Shown: positions 1 to 7,721 of the stretch, piece after piece
How the letters are laid out: each line of letters starts with the position of its first letter
How positions within the stretch are numbered: the stretch's first letter is position 1
Origin: Gp7-AA6 sp036001245
GTDB taxonomy: Bacteria > Acidobacteriota > Thermoanaerobaculia > UBA5066 > Gp7-AA6
Assembly: GCA_036001245.1 (NCBI GenBank)
Contig: DASYUL010000083.1
Coordinates: 1 to 30,891, forward strand
Length of the DNA stretch: 30,891 nt
Direction: 5' to 3'
Program-made: the position numbers and the translations under genes
The notes under the pieces: model-generated
What the model saw: only the letters and a program-made list of their open reading frames with translations
Told to the model about the DNA's origin: nothing
Databases searched by the model: none

Positions 1-842
1 TCGAGGTCGAAGGCGAGGTCGCGCGCCGACTCGAACCGCTCCTCCGGGTTCTTCTCCAGACAATGCCGAAGGATCCGGTCGAGGCCCGGGTGGATCTCGC
101 GATTCGTCTGCGAGAGGTCCGGCGGTTCCTTCGTCAGAATCGCCGTGATCGTGTCGGCCGCCGTGTCCCCCCGAAACGCCCTCTGCCCCGACAACATCTC
201 GTAGAGGATCGCCCCGAAAGAGAAGAGATCCGACCGCCGGTCCGCAGGCTGACCCCTCACCTGCTCAGGCGACATGTAGCCCATCGTTCCGAGAACTACG
301 CCCGGTTCGGTGCCCATGGTCCCCGTCGGAAGCTCGGTCTCTTTCTCCGTACCCGGCTCCGGCTGCTTCAACTTCGCCAGACCGAAGTCGAGGATCTTCA
401 CCCGCCCGTCCTTCGTGACGAAGAGGTTCTCGGGTTTCAGGTCCCGGTGCACGATCCCCTTCTCGTGCGCCGCCGCGAGCCCACGCGCGATCTGGATCGC
501 GTAATCCAGAGCCTTTCGCGCCGATAGCGCGCCAGCGGCGAGACGGCTCCGCAGTGTCTCGCCCTCGAGAAGCTCGGTGACGACATACGGAGCGCCGTCG
601 TGCGACCCGATGTCGTAGACCGCCGTGATGTTGGGGTGGTTCAGGACTCCTGCGGCTCTCGCTTCGTGCTCGAAGCGGCGCAGACGGTCGGGGTCCTTCG
701 AGAACGACGCCGGCAGCACCTTGATCGCCACCTCGCGGCCGAGCCTCGGGTCTTTCGCGCGGTACACCTCCCCCATCCCGCCCGCGCCGAGCGCGGAAAC
801 GATCTCGTATGGCCCGAGACGGCTTCCGGAAGTGAGCGTCAC
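1..842 (-). CDS. K1: Ser/Thr protein kinase, 3' part beyond window edge
   Basis: This is a eukaryote-like (PknB-type) Ser/Thr kinase; 280 codons are visible, and the transmembrane and sensor parts lie beyond position 1. Visible motifs are the glycine loop GAGGMG (19-24), ATP-binding Lys41, alpha-C Glu60, catalytic loop HRDLKPEN (132-139, Asp134), DFG (152-154) and the SPEQ end of the activation loop. All catalytic residues are present, so it should be active. I chose the GTG start at 842 because it places the family cassette (MTLTSGSRLGPYE) at the N-terminus and overlaps the K2 stop by 4 bases (GTGA), which suggests translational coupling. The kinase domain is very close to that of K2, so this looks like a recent tandem duplication. 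A propeller sensor is expected downstream by analogy but is not seen. Confidence 0.93.
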   Translation of the reverse strand, partial: MTLTSGSRLGPYEIVSALGAGGMGEVYRAKDPRLGREVAIKVLPASFSKDPDRLRRFEHEARAAGVLNHPNITAVYDIGSHDGAPYVVTELLEGETLRSRLAAGALSARKALDYAIQIARGLAAAHEKGIVHRDLKPENLFVTKDGRVKILDFGLAKLKQPEPGTEKETELPTGTMGTEPGVVLGTMGYMSPEQVRGQPADRRSDLFSFGAILYEMLSGQRAFRGDTAADTITAILTKEPPDLSQTNREIHPGLDRILRHCLEKNPEERFESARDLAFDL

Positions 843-3421
843 TTCAAACCGTCCACGATCTGGAGGTAAGAAAGGACGCGGAGATAGCCGTAGGCGTACG
901 CCTGACCGTCCGGCGTCGGGACGAATCGGCTCATGGCGGAGAGCCCTGCGGAGTCCGCCGGCTTCAATTCCTTCCACGGCTCCTTTCGGCCGGTCGCGAT
1001 CTCGTAGCGGAACACACGAAGAGGGATCTCGCCGAGGTTGTGGACGTACAGCCAGCGTCCGTCCTTGTCGAATCTCGACGGCCGATCTTCGGCCGTCAGC
1101 CCGGGAAGCGGCGTCGGCTCTCCCCCTTCCAGCGGATAGAGGTAGATCCTCCGGTCAGGACCGAGGACCGCGACTGTCTTGCCGTCCGGTGAGATCGCGC
1201 GCTCGAAATGTCTATAGCCCTCCGGCGACACAGGCCGCGCTTTTCCGCCCGAGAAGTCGCGAACGTAGAGACGCGTCCCCCTGCTCGGCTCCGTCGCGGT
1301 CAAAAGGATTCGCTTCCCGTCGGGGAACCAATCCGCACGGAGGACCCGCAGATCGTCTTTCGGAAACGTCCTCGTCTCGCCGACACTCGTCGGGTAAGCG
1401 ACGAGCGTCGCGTCGGTGACGGGATGGATGACCGAGAGCGCCCACTGCCCGTCTGGAGAAAAGCCTTGTGAGCTTCCTTCGCCGAGCCGCACGGCGGGCG
1501 AGCCGTCGGTCTTCCTCAGATACGCCGAGTAGCCGGGACCTCCGCCCTCGCCGGACTCGGTTATCAGAATCGCGCTGCCGTCGCGCGAGATATCGGTCAC
1601 GAGCGAGAAATCGAGCCACGAGAGCTCCATCTCCTTCTCGTCGCCCGGACGGCGACCCTGGATCTCCAGCCGATATGTCTCGTTTGCCATAAGGACGCGA
1701 CCGTCCTTCGAAATGTCTTTGATCGTGGTGACGCCGGGGAGCCGCCCAACGAGGCGACTCGATCCGGAGAGATTCACCGCCCGAATCGCCCGATTGAATC
1801 CCTCCTCGGCCGCCGTGTACCAGAGCTCGCGACCATCGGGCCACCAGGCGAGCCCCTGGACGCTCGCGTAAACCGGCGTGAGCGTCGTCTTCCTGCCGCT
1901 CGCGTCGACGACGGCGATCGAGCCGCCGTCGTCGCGCGGCACCGGATGGTCGACGAACGCGATCCGATCTCCCCCGGGCGAAACACGCGGATGGCTGATC
2001 CATCCGGTCGATTCGTACAGGACTTTACCGATCGGGAACTCGAGTCGGTTTCGCGCTCCAACGTCGCGAACGACCGCGAAGTCCTTTCCATCGGCCGACC
2101 AGTCCGCCCACTGCACGCCATCGACGATCTCCCTCGGCGCGCCGCCGGCGATCGAAATGCGGCCGAGGCGGCCGATTCCGACCCACGCCTGGTACAACCG
2201 GCGCTGCAGAGAGACTGCGAGCTCGCCCGACCGGGACATCCCGAGAACCTCACCCTGAAGCCCGAAGGGACGCGATTCGGGGCTCTCCGGCCGGCGGACG
2301 AAGATCTCCATCGGCTTTCCTTCCCAGGCGGCCGAGTAGACGATCGTTTGACCGTCGGGAGCGAAATAGGACCCGCCGAGCTCGCCGCGTCGAAACGTGA
2401 GTTGAACGAACGAAGGCGGAGGGACGTACCCGGCTTTCTTTCCGGAGCGGTAAGCGAGGAATCCGGAGATCGCTGCGGCGATGACTGCTGCTGCGACGGC
2501 GGGAACGAACCATGGGAGGGGCCTCTTCGCCGCGGGGAGCCCGGCCGCCATTGTTCGCGGTCCGGAGATTCCGGACAGCGCCTCAAGGTCGAAAGCCAGG
2601 TCGTGCGCGGAGTGGAAGCGCTCTTCCGGATTCTTTTCGAGACAGTGCCGCACGATGCGGTCGAGACCCGGATGGATGTCTCGGTTCGTCGCCGACAGGT
2701 CCGGCGGGTCCTTCGTCAGGATCGCCGACATCGTGTCGGCGGCGGTGTCGCCGCGGAACGCCCGCTGACCCGAGAGCATCTCGAAGAGAATTGCCCCGAA
2801 GGCGAAGAGGTCCGAGCGGTAGTCCGCGGGCTTGCCGCGAACCTGCTCGGGCGACATGTACCCCATCGTCCCGAGTACCACTCCCGGTTCGGTGCCGACC
2901 GTCGCCGTCTGAAGGTCGGTCTTCTCAGACGCTTCTTCCGGCTGCTTGAGCTTGGCCAGTCCGAAGTCGAGGATCTTCACCCGGCCGTCTTTGGTGACGA
3001 AGAGGTTCTCGGGTTTCAGGTCTCGGTGAACGATCCCCTTTTCGTGCGCGGCGGCGAGCCCGCGCGCGATCTGGATCGCATAGTCGAGAGCTTTGCGCGT
3101 TGAAAGAGCTCCTGTCGCCAGCCGAGCGCGAAGCGTCTCGCCCTCGAGAAGCTCGGTTACGACATACGGAGCGCCATCGTGCGACCCGATGTCGTAGACC
3201 GCCGTGATGTTGGGATGGTTGAGCACCCCTGCGGCGCGCGCCTCGTGCTCGAAGCGCCGCAGACGGTCCGGGTCCTTCGAGAACGACGGCGGCAGGACCT
3301 TGACCGCGACGTCGCGCCCGAGCCGCGGGTCCTTCGCGCGATAGACCTCGCCCATCCCGCCCGCGCCGAGCGGCGAGAGGATCTCGTAGGGACCGAGCCG
3401 GGAGCCGGCGGAGAGGGTCAC
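839..3421 (-). CDS. K2: transmembrane Ser/Thr kinase with propeller sensor
   Basis: 860-residue kinase. The cytoplasmic kinase domain (about 12-280) has Lys41, Glu60, HRDLKPEN with Asp134, DFG at 152-154 and SPEQ at 190-193. One hydrophobic helix (about 303-324) follows, then about 530 residues with repeated SPDG-type TolB/WD40-like blades (for example FAPDGQTIVYSA, ISPDGKTVAVLG), probably a periplasmic or outer sensor. The GTG start at 3421 is preferred because the cassette MTLSAGSRLGPYE starts there and overlaps the K3 stop (GTGA). The same frame is open up to 3871, but that extension is an antisense-like reading of K3 and is rejected. The C-terminus (AYGYLRVLSYLQIVDGLK) matches those of K3 and K10. 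The ligand and substrates are unknown. Confidence 0.95.
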   Translation of the reverse strand: MTLSAGSRLGPYEILSPLGAGGMGEVYRAKDPRLGRDVAVKVLPPSFSKDPDRLRRFEHEARAAGVLNHPNITAVYDIGSHDGAPYVVTELLEGETLRARLATGALSTRKALDYAIQIARGLAAAHEKGIVHRDLKPENLFVTKDGRVKILDFGLAKLKQPEEASEKTDLQTATVGTEPGVVLGTMGYMSPEQVRGKPADYRSDLFAFGAILFEMLSGQRAFRGDTAADTMSAILTKDPPDLSATNRDIHPGLDRIVRHCLEKNPEERFHSAHDLAFDLEALSGISGPRTMAAGLPAAKRPLPWFVPAVAAAVIAAAISGFLAYRSGKKAGYVPPPSFVQLTFRRGELGGSYFAPDGQTIVYSAAWEGKPMEIFVRRPESPESRPFGLQGEVLGMSRSGELAVSLQRRLYQAWVGIGRLGRISIAGGAPREIVDGVQWADWSADGKDFAVVRDVGARNRLEFPIGKVLYESTGWISHPRVSPGGDRIAFVDHPVPRDDGGSIAVVDASGRKTTLTPVYASVQGLAWWPDGRELWYTAAEEGFNRAIRAVNLSGSSRLVGRLPGVTTIKDISKDGRVLMANETYRLEIQGRRPGDEKEMELSWLDFSLVTDISRDGSAILITESGEGGGPGYSAYLRKTDGSPAVRLGEGSSQGFSPDGQWALSVIHPVTDATLVAYPTSVGETRTFPKDDLRVLRADWFPDGKRILLTATEPSRGTRLYVRDFSGGKARPVSPEGYRHFERAISPDGKTVAVLGPDRRIYLYPLEGGEPTPLPGLTAEDRPSRFDKDGRWLYVHNLGEIPLRVFRYEIATGRKEPWKELKPADSAGLSAMSRFVPTPDGQAYAYGYLRVLSYLQIVDGLK

Positions 3422-5997
3422 TTCGCGCCTTCCACGAGATAGAGGTGGGAGATCATGCGCCTCACCCCGTAGGCATAGCTCTTCCCGTCGTCCGAAACCG
3501 TCGGGGATTCCACCCGAAGAACCCCCCTCCGCTCCATCGCGAGGGGCCAGACGAGCTCTCGCCGACCGCTCGAGGGATCGATCCTTTCGATCGCGCTCGG
3601 CACGCTCGACTCTCCAAATACGAGAAGGGATCGCCCGTCGGCGCTCCATCGGACGACCGCGTCGTCGCGTTTCGTCCCCGGTATCGGACGCGCCGCCCCG
3701 CCTCGCATGTCGACGATGACGAGCCCTCCCGTGCTCCCGCGGACGACGAGCATGTGCCCGTCGGGAGAAGGGAATCCATCCGTCGTTCCCGGCGGCGTCA
3801 CGGGACGCGGTTTCCCTCCGGCGGTGTCCTGAACGTAGCAGCGCACGGCATGTCCCGCTTCGGAGCCGCACGCGAGAACGCGTCCGTCATTCGGAAAGAA
3901 TCGCGCGGTCTCGTAGCTCACGAGGCCGCCCCGCTCCAGCCGCCGGGGCTCGCCGGCGCCGGTTGGATAGACGACGAGCTGCTGCGGCGCCGTCGGAATG
4001 GCCGCCAGCGCCTGGCTTCCATCCCGCGACAGGTCCTCGGCCCCGCCCACACCCAACCGGAGGGCCGGGGAGCCGTCGGTCCGGCGGAGGATGACGGCGT
4101 AGTTCGCGCCGACGCTGCCGCTCTCTTCGCTGAAGAGGACCGTCGCGCCGTCGCCGGACAGGGTCGGGCGGGAGGAGTAGTCGAGGAAGGCGAGGTCCCG
4201 CGGGGCGCCCATACCCGGCCCCTGGAAGAGCAGTTCCTTCAGGAAGTCGTCCCGCGTCGCGAGCCACCGATCGGGGCGCGCGTCGTGGATCGTGATTCCT
4301 CCGGCGCTCTGGAGGGCGATGCGGCGCCGGCCGGTGAGATCGACGGCGTAGGTGACGAAGTTGTCGTAGGCCTGACCCGCCGAGAAGAGCACTTCATCAC
4401 CCGACGGCGTCCACGCGAGGCCCTCCTCTCCCCAGTAGCCCTCCGAGAGGATCGTCTTCTTGCCCGCGAGGTCCACGACCGCGACCGAGCCGCGGTCGTC
4501 GTACCGAAACGGATGCTCGAAGAACGCGATCCGGTCGCCCCGCGGGGAGAATCGGAGATTCGAGAGGTACCCGCTCGTTTCGCAGAGCACCATTCCGATG
4601 GGGTACTCCAGGCGGTACTTGCCGGCGACGTCGCGGATGATCGCGAGCGCGCTTCCATCCGGAGTCCAGTCGGCGTCGCGGACGCCCTCCAGGACCTCTC
4701 GCGGCGCACCGCCTTCGAGCGGCATCCGCGCGAGCGTTCCCGCGAAGAGGGAGTGTCCGAGAAACAGGGCGTTCGTCAACACCGCCAGCTCTCCCTGTGA
4801 GGAGATCGAGAGGAGGTGGACCCCGGGAAGGCGACGCGTGATCGCTCCGGGAGAGTCGGGACGGATCGAATAGAGCTCGGGCGTATTGCCCTCCGCGGCA
4901 GCACTGAAGACGACCGTGTTTCCGTCGGGGACGAAGCGGGCGTTGAAAATCGGCTGCTGCGCGAAAGTCATCTGCCGAAAGGCCTGAACAGCCGGGGGGG
5001 AACGGCGTTCCATTCTGCGTCCGGCTACATAGGACGCGGCGACAACCGCTGCGAGAAGGACAAGCGCCGCGGCGGCGGCGAGCCAGCGCGGACGAGGCGG
5101 AGCGGCAACGGCGACTGTTCGCGTCGATGGGGCGGAAAGTCCCGATAGCGCTTCGAGGTCGAACGCCAGGTCGCGCGAGGACTGGAACCGCTGCTCCAGA
5201 TTCTTCTCCAGGCAGTGCCGGAGGATCCGCTCCAGCCCCGGTGAGACGTTCTGGTTGGTGACGGAGAGGTCCGGCGGATCCTCGCGCAGGATCGCCGACA
5301 TGGTGTCCGCGGCGGAGTCACCGTGGAACGCCCTCTTGCCCGAGAGCATTTCGTAAAGGATCGCGCCAAACGCGAAGATGTCGCTTCTCGCATCGGCCGG
5401 TCTTCCGCGCACCTGCTCCGGCGCCATGTAGCCCATGGTCCCGAGGACGACGCCCGGCTCGGTGCCGGCGGTTCCGGTCGGAAGGTTCGTCTGCCCTGCC
5501 GAGCTCCCCTCTTCCGCGTGCGTGAGCTTGGCGAGGCCAAAGTCGAGGATCTTCACGCGGCCGTCCTTCGTGACGAACACGTTCTCGGGCTTCAAGTCCC
5601 GGTGGACGATGCCCTTCTCGTGCGCGGCCGCGAGCCCGTGCGCGAGCTGGATCGCGTAGTCGATCGCCTTGCGCGGAGAGAGGCGGTCGCCCGCGAGCTC
5701 TGCCCGAAGCGTCTCGCCCTCCAGGAGCTCGCTGACGACGTAGGGCGCGCCGTCGTGCGACCCGATGTCGTAGACCGCCGTGATGTTCGGGTGGTTGAGG
5801 AGTCCCGCCGCGCGCGCCTCCTGCTCGAATCGGCGCAGCCGGTCCGCATCGTCGGAGAACGACGCCGGCAAAACTTTGACCGCGACGTCGCGCCCGAGCC
5901 TCGGATCCTTCGCCCGGTAGACCTCACCCATCCCGCCCGCGCCCAGCGCGGACACGATTTCGTAAGGACCGAGGCGGGAACCGGCCGCAAGTGTCAT
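3418..5997 (-). CDS. K3: transmembrane Ser/Thr kinase with propeller sensor
   Basis: 859-residue kinase of the same type as K1 and K2. It has the glycine loop GAGGMG (19-24), Lys41, Glu60, HRDLKPEN (132-139), DFG (152-154), an APEQ motif near 192, and a transmembrane helix at about 304-325. A propeller-like sensor follows (blades such as FVPDGNTVVFSA, FSPRGDRIAFFE, PSPDGHMLVVRG), ending in YAYGVRRMISHLYLVEGAK as in K2 and K10. The start is an ATG at 5997. It is the first gene of the K3-K2-K1 block and the only one in that block without an upstream overlapping gene. A promoter-like TAGAAT lies 15 bases upstream of the ATG, and no strong Shine-Dalgarno sequence is seen. Its stop overlaps the K2 start by 4 bases. 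Confidence 0.95.
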   Translation of the reverse strand: MTLAAGSRLGPYEIVSALGAGGMGEVYRAKDPRLGRDVAVKVLPASFSDDADRLRRFEQEARAAGLLNHPNITAVYDIGSHDGAPYVVSELLEGETLRAELAGDRLSPRKAIDYAIQLAHGLAAAHEKGIVHRDLKPENVFVTKDGRVKILDFGLAKLTHAEEGSSAGQTNLPTGTAGTEPGVVLGTMGYMAPEQVRGRPADARSDIFAFGAILYEMLSGKRAFHGDSAADTMSAILREDPPDLSVTNQNVSPGLERILRHCLEKNLEQRFQSSRDLAFDLEALSGLSAPSTRTVAVAAPPRPRWLAAAAALVLLAAVVAASYVAGRRMERRSPPAVQAFRQMTFAQQPIFNARFVPDGNTVVFSAAAEGNTPELYSIRPDSPGAITRRLPGVHLLSISSQGELAVLTNALFLGHSLFAGTLARMPLEGGAPREVLEGVRDADWTPDGSALAIIRDVAGKYRLEYPIGMVLCETSGYLSNLRFSPRGDRIAFFEHPFRYDDRGSVAVVDLAGKKTILSEGYWGEEGLAWTPSGDEVLFSAGQAYDNFVTYAVDLTGRRRIALQSAGGITIHDARPDRWLATRDDFLKELLFQGPGMGAPRDLAFLDYSSRPTLSGDGATVLFSEESGSVGANYAVILRRTDGSPALRLGVGGAEDLSRDGSQALAAIPTAPQQLVVYPTGAGEPRRLERGGLVSYETARFFPNDGRVLACGSEAGHAVRCYVQDTAGGKPRPVTPPGTTDGFPSPDGHMLVVRGSTGGLVIVDMRGGAARPIPGTKRDDAVVRWSADGRSLLVFGESSVPSAIERIDPSSGRRELVWPLAMERRGVLRVESPTVSDDGKSYAYGVRRMISHLYLVEGAK

Positions 5998-6012
5998 GAA
6001 GATGCCTGGGCG

Positions 6013-6018
6013 ATTCTA
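6013..6018 (-). promoter_or_regulatory. Possible -10 element upstream of K3
   Basis: The minus strand reads TAGAAT, 15 bases before the K3 ATG. The same hexamer followed by C occurs 13 bases before the first ATG of the K5 block (13783-13788). No convincing -35 box is visible. The short spacing would give a very short leader. Tentative. Confidence 0.35.
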
Positions 6019-6128
6019 CAGAGCGGTACGGTATCGGACACTCGGCGCGCGGAAGTCCGGAGGGGGCCGCGACGCGGGCCGACCGCAGCGGCCTGCCGTT
6101 CTCTCTCGCCTTCCGGGCTTGATTGACC

Positions 6129-6390
6129 TCAGCCGTCGCACCCGAGCGCGAAAGCGAGTGCGCGGCAGACCTTTCGCATCCGACGCGAATTCAGTCGCGC
6201 CAGTCTCCGGCCGAGGCCCTTCTGATCGATGGTCAAGAGGTTGTGGAGGTTGACGGCACAGGGCTGTCGCATTCCCGTCCTCGGGCCCCAGCGGAACCTC
6301 CGAGGGAACTCCGCGGATGGTCGAGGTAATCGGCGCAACGGTCATGCGAGACAGATAGACGATCGCGCTTGCGCGGGTCAGGATCAAGTC
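6129..6390 (-). pseudogene. mazF: Decayed MazF/PemK-type toxin
   Basis: Two frames together read as a MazF-family endoribonuclease. About 6390-6277 encodes LILTRASAIVYLSRMTVAPI followed by TSTIRGVPSEVPLGPEDG. From about 6273 to the TGA at 6129 another frame encodes RQPCAVNLHNLLTIDQKGLG and then RRMRKVCRALAFALGCDG. The TSTIR-PSEV-LG-EDG and CAVNL-N blocks and the ALGCD end are hallmark MazF sequences. The frames meet at a GGG (6274-6276) where deletion of one G would restore a single frame. The usual first ~25 residues (the RGE/W and RRPV block) are missing: upstream sequence instead resembles a kinase sensor. No cognate antitoxin was found. It is probably a dead toxin, although an assembly or base-call error at the G run cannot be excluded for the frameshift alone. 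Confidence 0.8.
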
Positions 6391-6577
6391 CTTTGGCGGA
6401 GACGGATCTTTGCGGAACGCCTCGACGACGATCCGGGTCCCGTGCGGCGAGATCGACGCCGGACTCCCAGAGAGCAACCGGCGTCTTGAACGGCAGGGGC
6501 CCGAAGGTCAGCGTGCGGACGGCCTCGGGCGCGATCCACCTGCGCAAGGGGCCGGCGGCGGAGCAGTAAAGCTCGAC
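6391..6577 (-). pseudogene. Kinase-sensor (propeller) remnant fused to the mazF remnant
   Basis: Two partial frames resemble the start of the propeller sensors of the neighbouring kinases. One reads PEAVRTLTFGPLPFKTPVAL and the other ASISPHGTRIVVEAF; the latter compares with ASISPDGTRVAIEAF in K6. A frame change near 6465-6475 is needed to join them. The block runs directly into the MazF-like sequence at about 6390 and is bounded upstream by the stop of the PIN toxin at 6578. I read it as a scar of recombination that deleted most of a kinase gene and the start of mazF. Confidence 0.5.
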
Positions 6578-6994
6578 CTACCCTGCTTCTCGTCGCGCGG
6601 CGCGGTTCAGCGCGTCGTCGAAAGATGAGAATTCGGTGGGCTCCCCGAGGGTCTCCCGGCGGAGCAGGAGATAAGAGGCGAGATGAAGGCTATCGAAACC
6701 GCGGAGGCGATGCTTTTCGGCAAGGTCGCCGGCGCTGCGGTAAACCGCTTCCGTGACATCGAGCGTGAGGAAAGTCTGCCAGTCCTGCTCCAAGTCGGTT
6801 TTGACCTGCTCGTATTCGGACCGCGTCATTCCCGCTTCGCGTCTGAGCCGAGCGAACGCCGCGCGGGCCTCCGCGTAGGCGACGACAGAAGTCGAAACGA
6901 AAAGGGCGGCACCGATGAGCCGACGGACCCGGTCTGATCCTTTCTCCTCGACGTAGATCTTGACGAGGCTGCTCGTGTCGAGATAGGCGATCAG
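6578..6994 (-). CDS. vapC: PIN-domain ribonuclease toxin (VapC-type)
   Basis: 138-residue PIN-domain protein, probably the toxic RNase of a type II toxin-antitoxin pair. The acidic residues of the PIN active site are visible: Asp6 (YLDTS), Glu42 (YAEAR), Asp101 (GFDSLHLA) and Asp126/127 (SFDD). The full N-terminus is recovered only with an unusual CTG start at 6994, which overlaps the antitoxin stop (CTGA). No ATG, GTG or TTG gives the conserved first strand and LDTS motif; the first ATG (6829) would remove 55 residues and two catalytic acids. Coupled translation with the antitoxin would explain use of a weak start. The gene is intact otherwise. Confidence 0.88.
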   Translation of the reverse strand: MIAYLDTSSLVKIYVEEKGSDRVRRLIGAALFVSTSVVAYAEARAAFARLRREAGMTRSEYEQVKTDLEQDWQTFLTLDVTEAVYRSAGDLAEKHRLRGFDSLHLASYLLLRRETLGEPTEFSSFDDALNRAARREAG

Positions 6995-7263
6995 CGGCGG
7001 TCTTCGAGCACGATCTCAGCCGCGGTCTTCCCGCCCTTCAAGGCGGGAGGGCGGGCGGATCCTCTCGGTTTGCCTCCGCTCCAGCTCGCGAGCCCCCTTC
7101 GGACGAGATCCCAAGCGAGGCGGACCTCCTGCGGCTCCTCGATCGGCGTGATCGCCGCGATCGGCTTCCCCCGATCCGTAACGACGACGCGCTCACCGTT
7201 GCCGACGCGCCGCAGATACTCGCTCAATCGATCCTTGAGCGCCTTGACGCCTACCCGTGTCAT
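6991..7263 (-). CDS. Phd/YefM-family antitoxin
   Basis: 90-residue antitoxin with the typical Phd/YefM N-terminal DNA-binding fold: MTRVGVKALKDRLSEYLRRV, then GERVVVTDRGKPIAAITPI. The C-terminal part (about 50-90) is the variable toxin-neutralising tail. I chose ATG 7263 over an in-frame GTG at 7269 because a GGGGA Shine-Dalgarno-like run lies 7 bases before the ATG but only 1 base before the GTG. Its stop overlaps the PIN toxin start. Phd-type antitoxins usually autorepress their operon; a palindrome just upstream fits this. Confidence 0.9.
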   Translation of the reverse strand: MTRVGVKALKDRLSEYLRRVGNGERVVVTDRGKPIAAITPIEEPQEVRLAWDLVRRGLASWSGGKPRGSARPPALKGGKTAAEIVLEDRR

Positions 7264-7269
7264 CGCCAC

Positions 7270-7294
7270 ATCCCCATAAGTAGCTACAATAATA
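7270..7294 (-). promoter_or_regulatory. Candidate promoter/operator of the first Phd-PIN pair
   Basis: This AT-rich patch in otherwise GC-rich DNA holds a perfect 8-base palindrome GTAGCTAC (7280-7287), a -10-like TATTAT on the minus strand (7289-7294), and the GGGGA ribosome-binding sequence (7272-7276). The arrangement fits an autoregulated toxin-antitoxin promoter. No clear -35 box is visible. Confidence 0.45.
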
Positions 7295-7510
7295 GCACGA
7301 TCGTGGCCATCTCACCTGACGAGGTTATACGCCTCTGCGCTCCGGCACCCAGGGCGATCTTTCCGTTCTCGTCGATCACGGCGTTCCTCATCCACTCGAA
7401 CCGATAAGTTGCGTTGCGCTTCGCTCCAGATCCTGCGCTCGATGCGGATTTCATTCGACGCCCCCGCAACATTTCAATGTAGGTTGCGGAGAGCCGCGAA
7501 GCCCAACGGT
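7295..7510. other. Gap without a recognisable gene
   Basis: About 215 bases lie between the truncated kinase and the Phd antitoxin promoter. A 79-codon frame (7284-7523, minus) is open but matches no family I recognise, contains no obvious domain, and overlaps the antitoxin promoter. The only clear structures are two inverted repeats, listed separately. The stretch is probably debris of the recombination that truncated the kinase. Confidence 0.5.
7464..7489. repeat. Inverted repeat CCGCAAC / GTTGCGG
   Basis: A perfect 7-base inverted repeat (7464-7470 and 7483-7489) with a 12-base loop. It lacks a T-run, so it is not an obvious intrinsic terminator. Confidence 0.6.
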
Positions 7511-7538
7511 TCATTCGTGCCATCGTTCGTTGGGGTTC
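7498..7538. repeat. Inverted repeat GAAGCCCAACG / CGTTGGGGTTC
   Basis: Arms of 11 bases with one mismatch flank a 19-base loop; the perfect core CCCAACG/CGTTGGG is at 7502-7508 and 7528-7534. The arm GCCCAAC and its partner resemble the outer boxes of integron attC sites, but the element is too short for a standard attC and no integrase is in view. It lies immediately beyond the break point of the truncated kinase. Confidence 0.55.
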
Positions 7539-7714
7539 ATTTCATTCACCCCGAGCGCCGCCGCATCGGCAGCGAGCTTCTCCGGCAGGACTTTGATGGC
7601 GACCTCGCGGTCGAGCTTGGTGTCCCGGGCGCGGTAGACCTCCCCCGTCCCGCCCGCGCCGAGAGGCGAAAGAATCTCGTAGGGGCCGAGCCGGGAGCGG
7701 ACCGGGAGGCTCAA
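7511..7714 (-). pseudogene. Truncated Ser/Thr kinase (N-terminal ~54 residues)
   Basis: A 67-codon frame starting at TTG 7714 encodes MSLPVRSRLGPYEILSPLG and then AGGTGEVYRARDTKLDREVA and IKVLPEKLAADAAAL, that is, the kinase start cassette, glycine loop and ATP-binding Lys41. It is closest to K7 (ARDTKLDREVAIKVLPENLA). Kinase similarity stops after residue 54 (about 7553) and an unrelated tail leads to a stop at 7511. There is no catalytic loop, so it cannot be a kinase. The glycine loop also has Thr for Met (GAGGTG). The TTG start lies 7 bases after the PIN toxin stop, so it could still be translated as a small peptide. Confidence 0.85.
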
Positions 7715-7721
7715 GCGACGG

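Noticed and set aside
3422..3871. Upstream extension of the K2 frame to 3871
   Set aside because: It lies inside K3 in another frame and has no domain. The cassette start GTG at 3421 fits the family.
7284..7523. 79-codon minus-strand frame between the truncated kinase and the Phd antitoxin
   Set aside because: No recognisable family, no good start signal, and it overlaps the antitoxin promoter. Left as unassigned gap sequence.
7464..7538. Paired inverted repeats as a true integron attC site
   Set aside because: Each hairpin is too short, the box consensus is only partly met, and no integron integrase is in the window. Kept only as inverted repeats.
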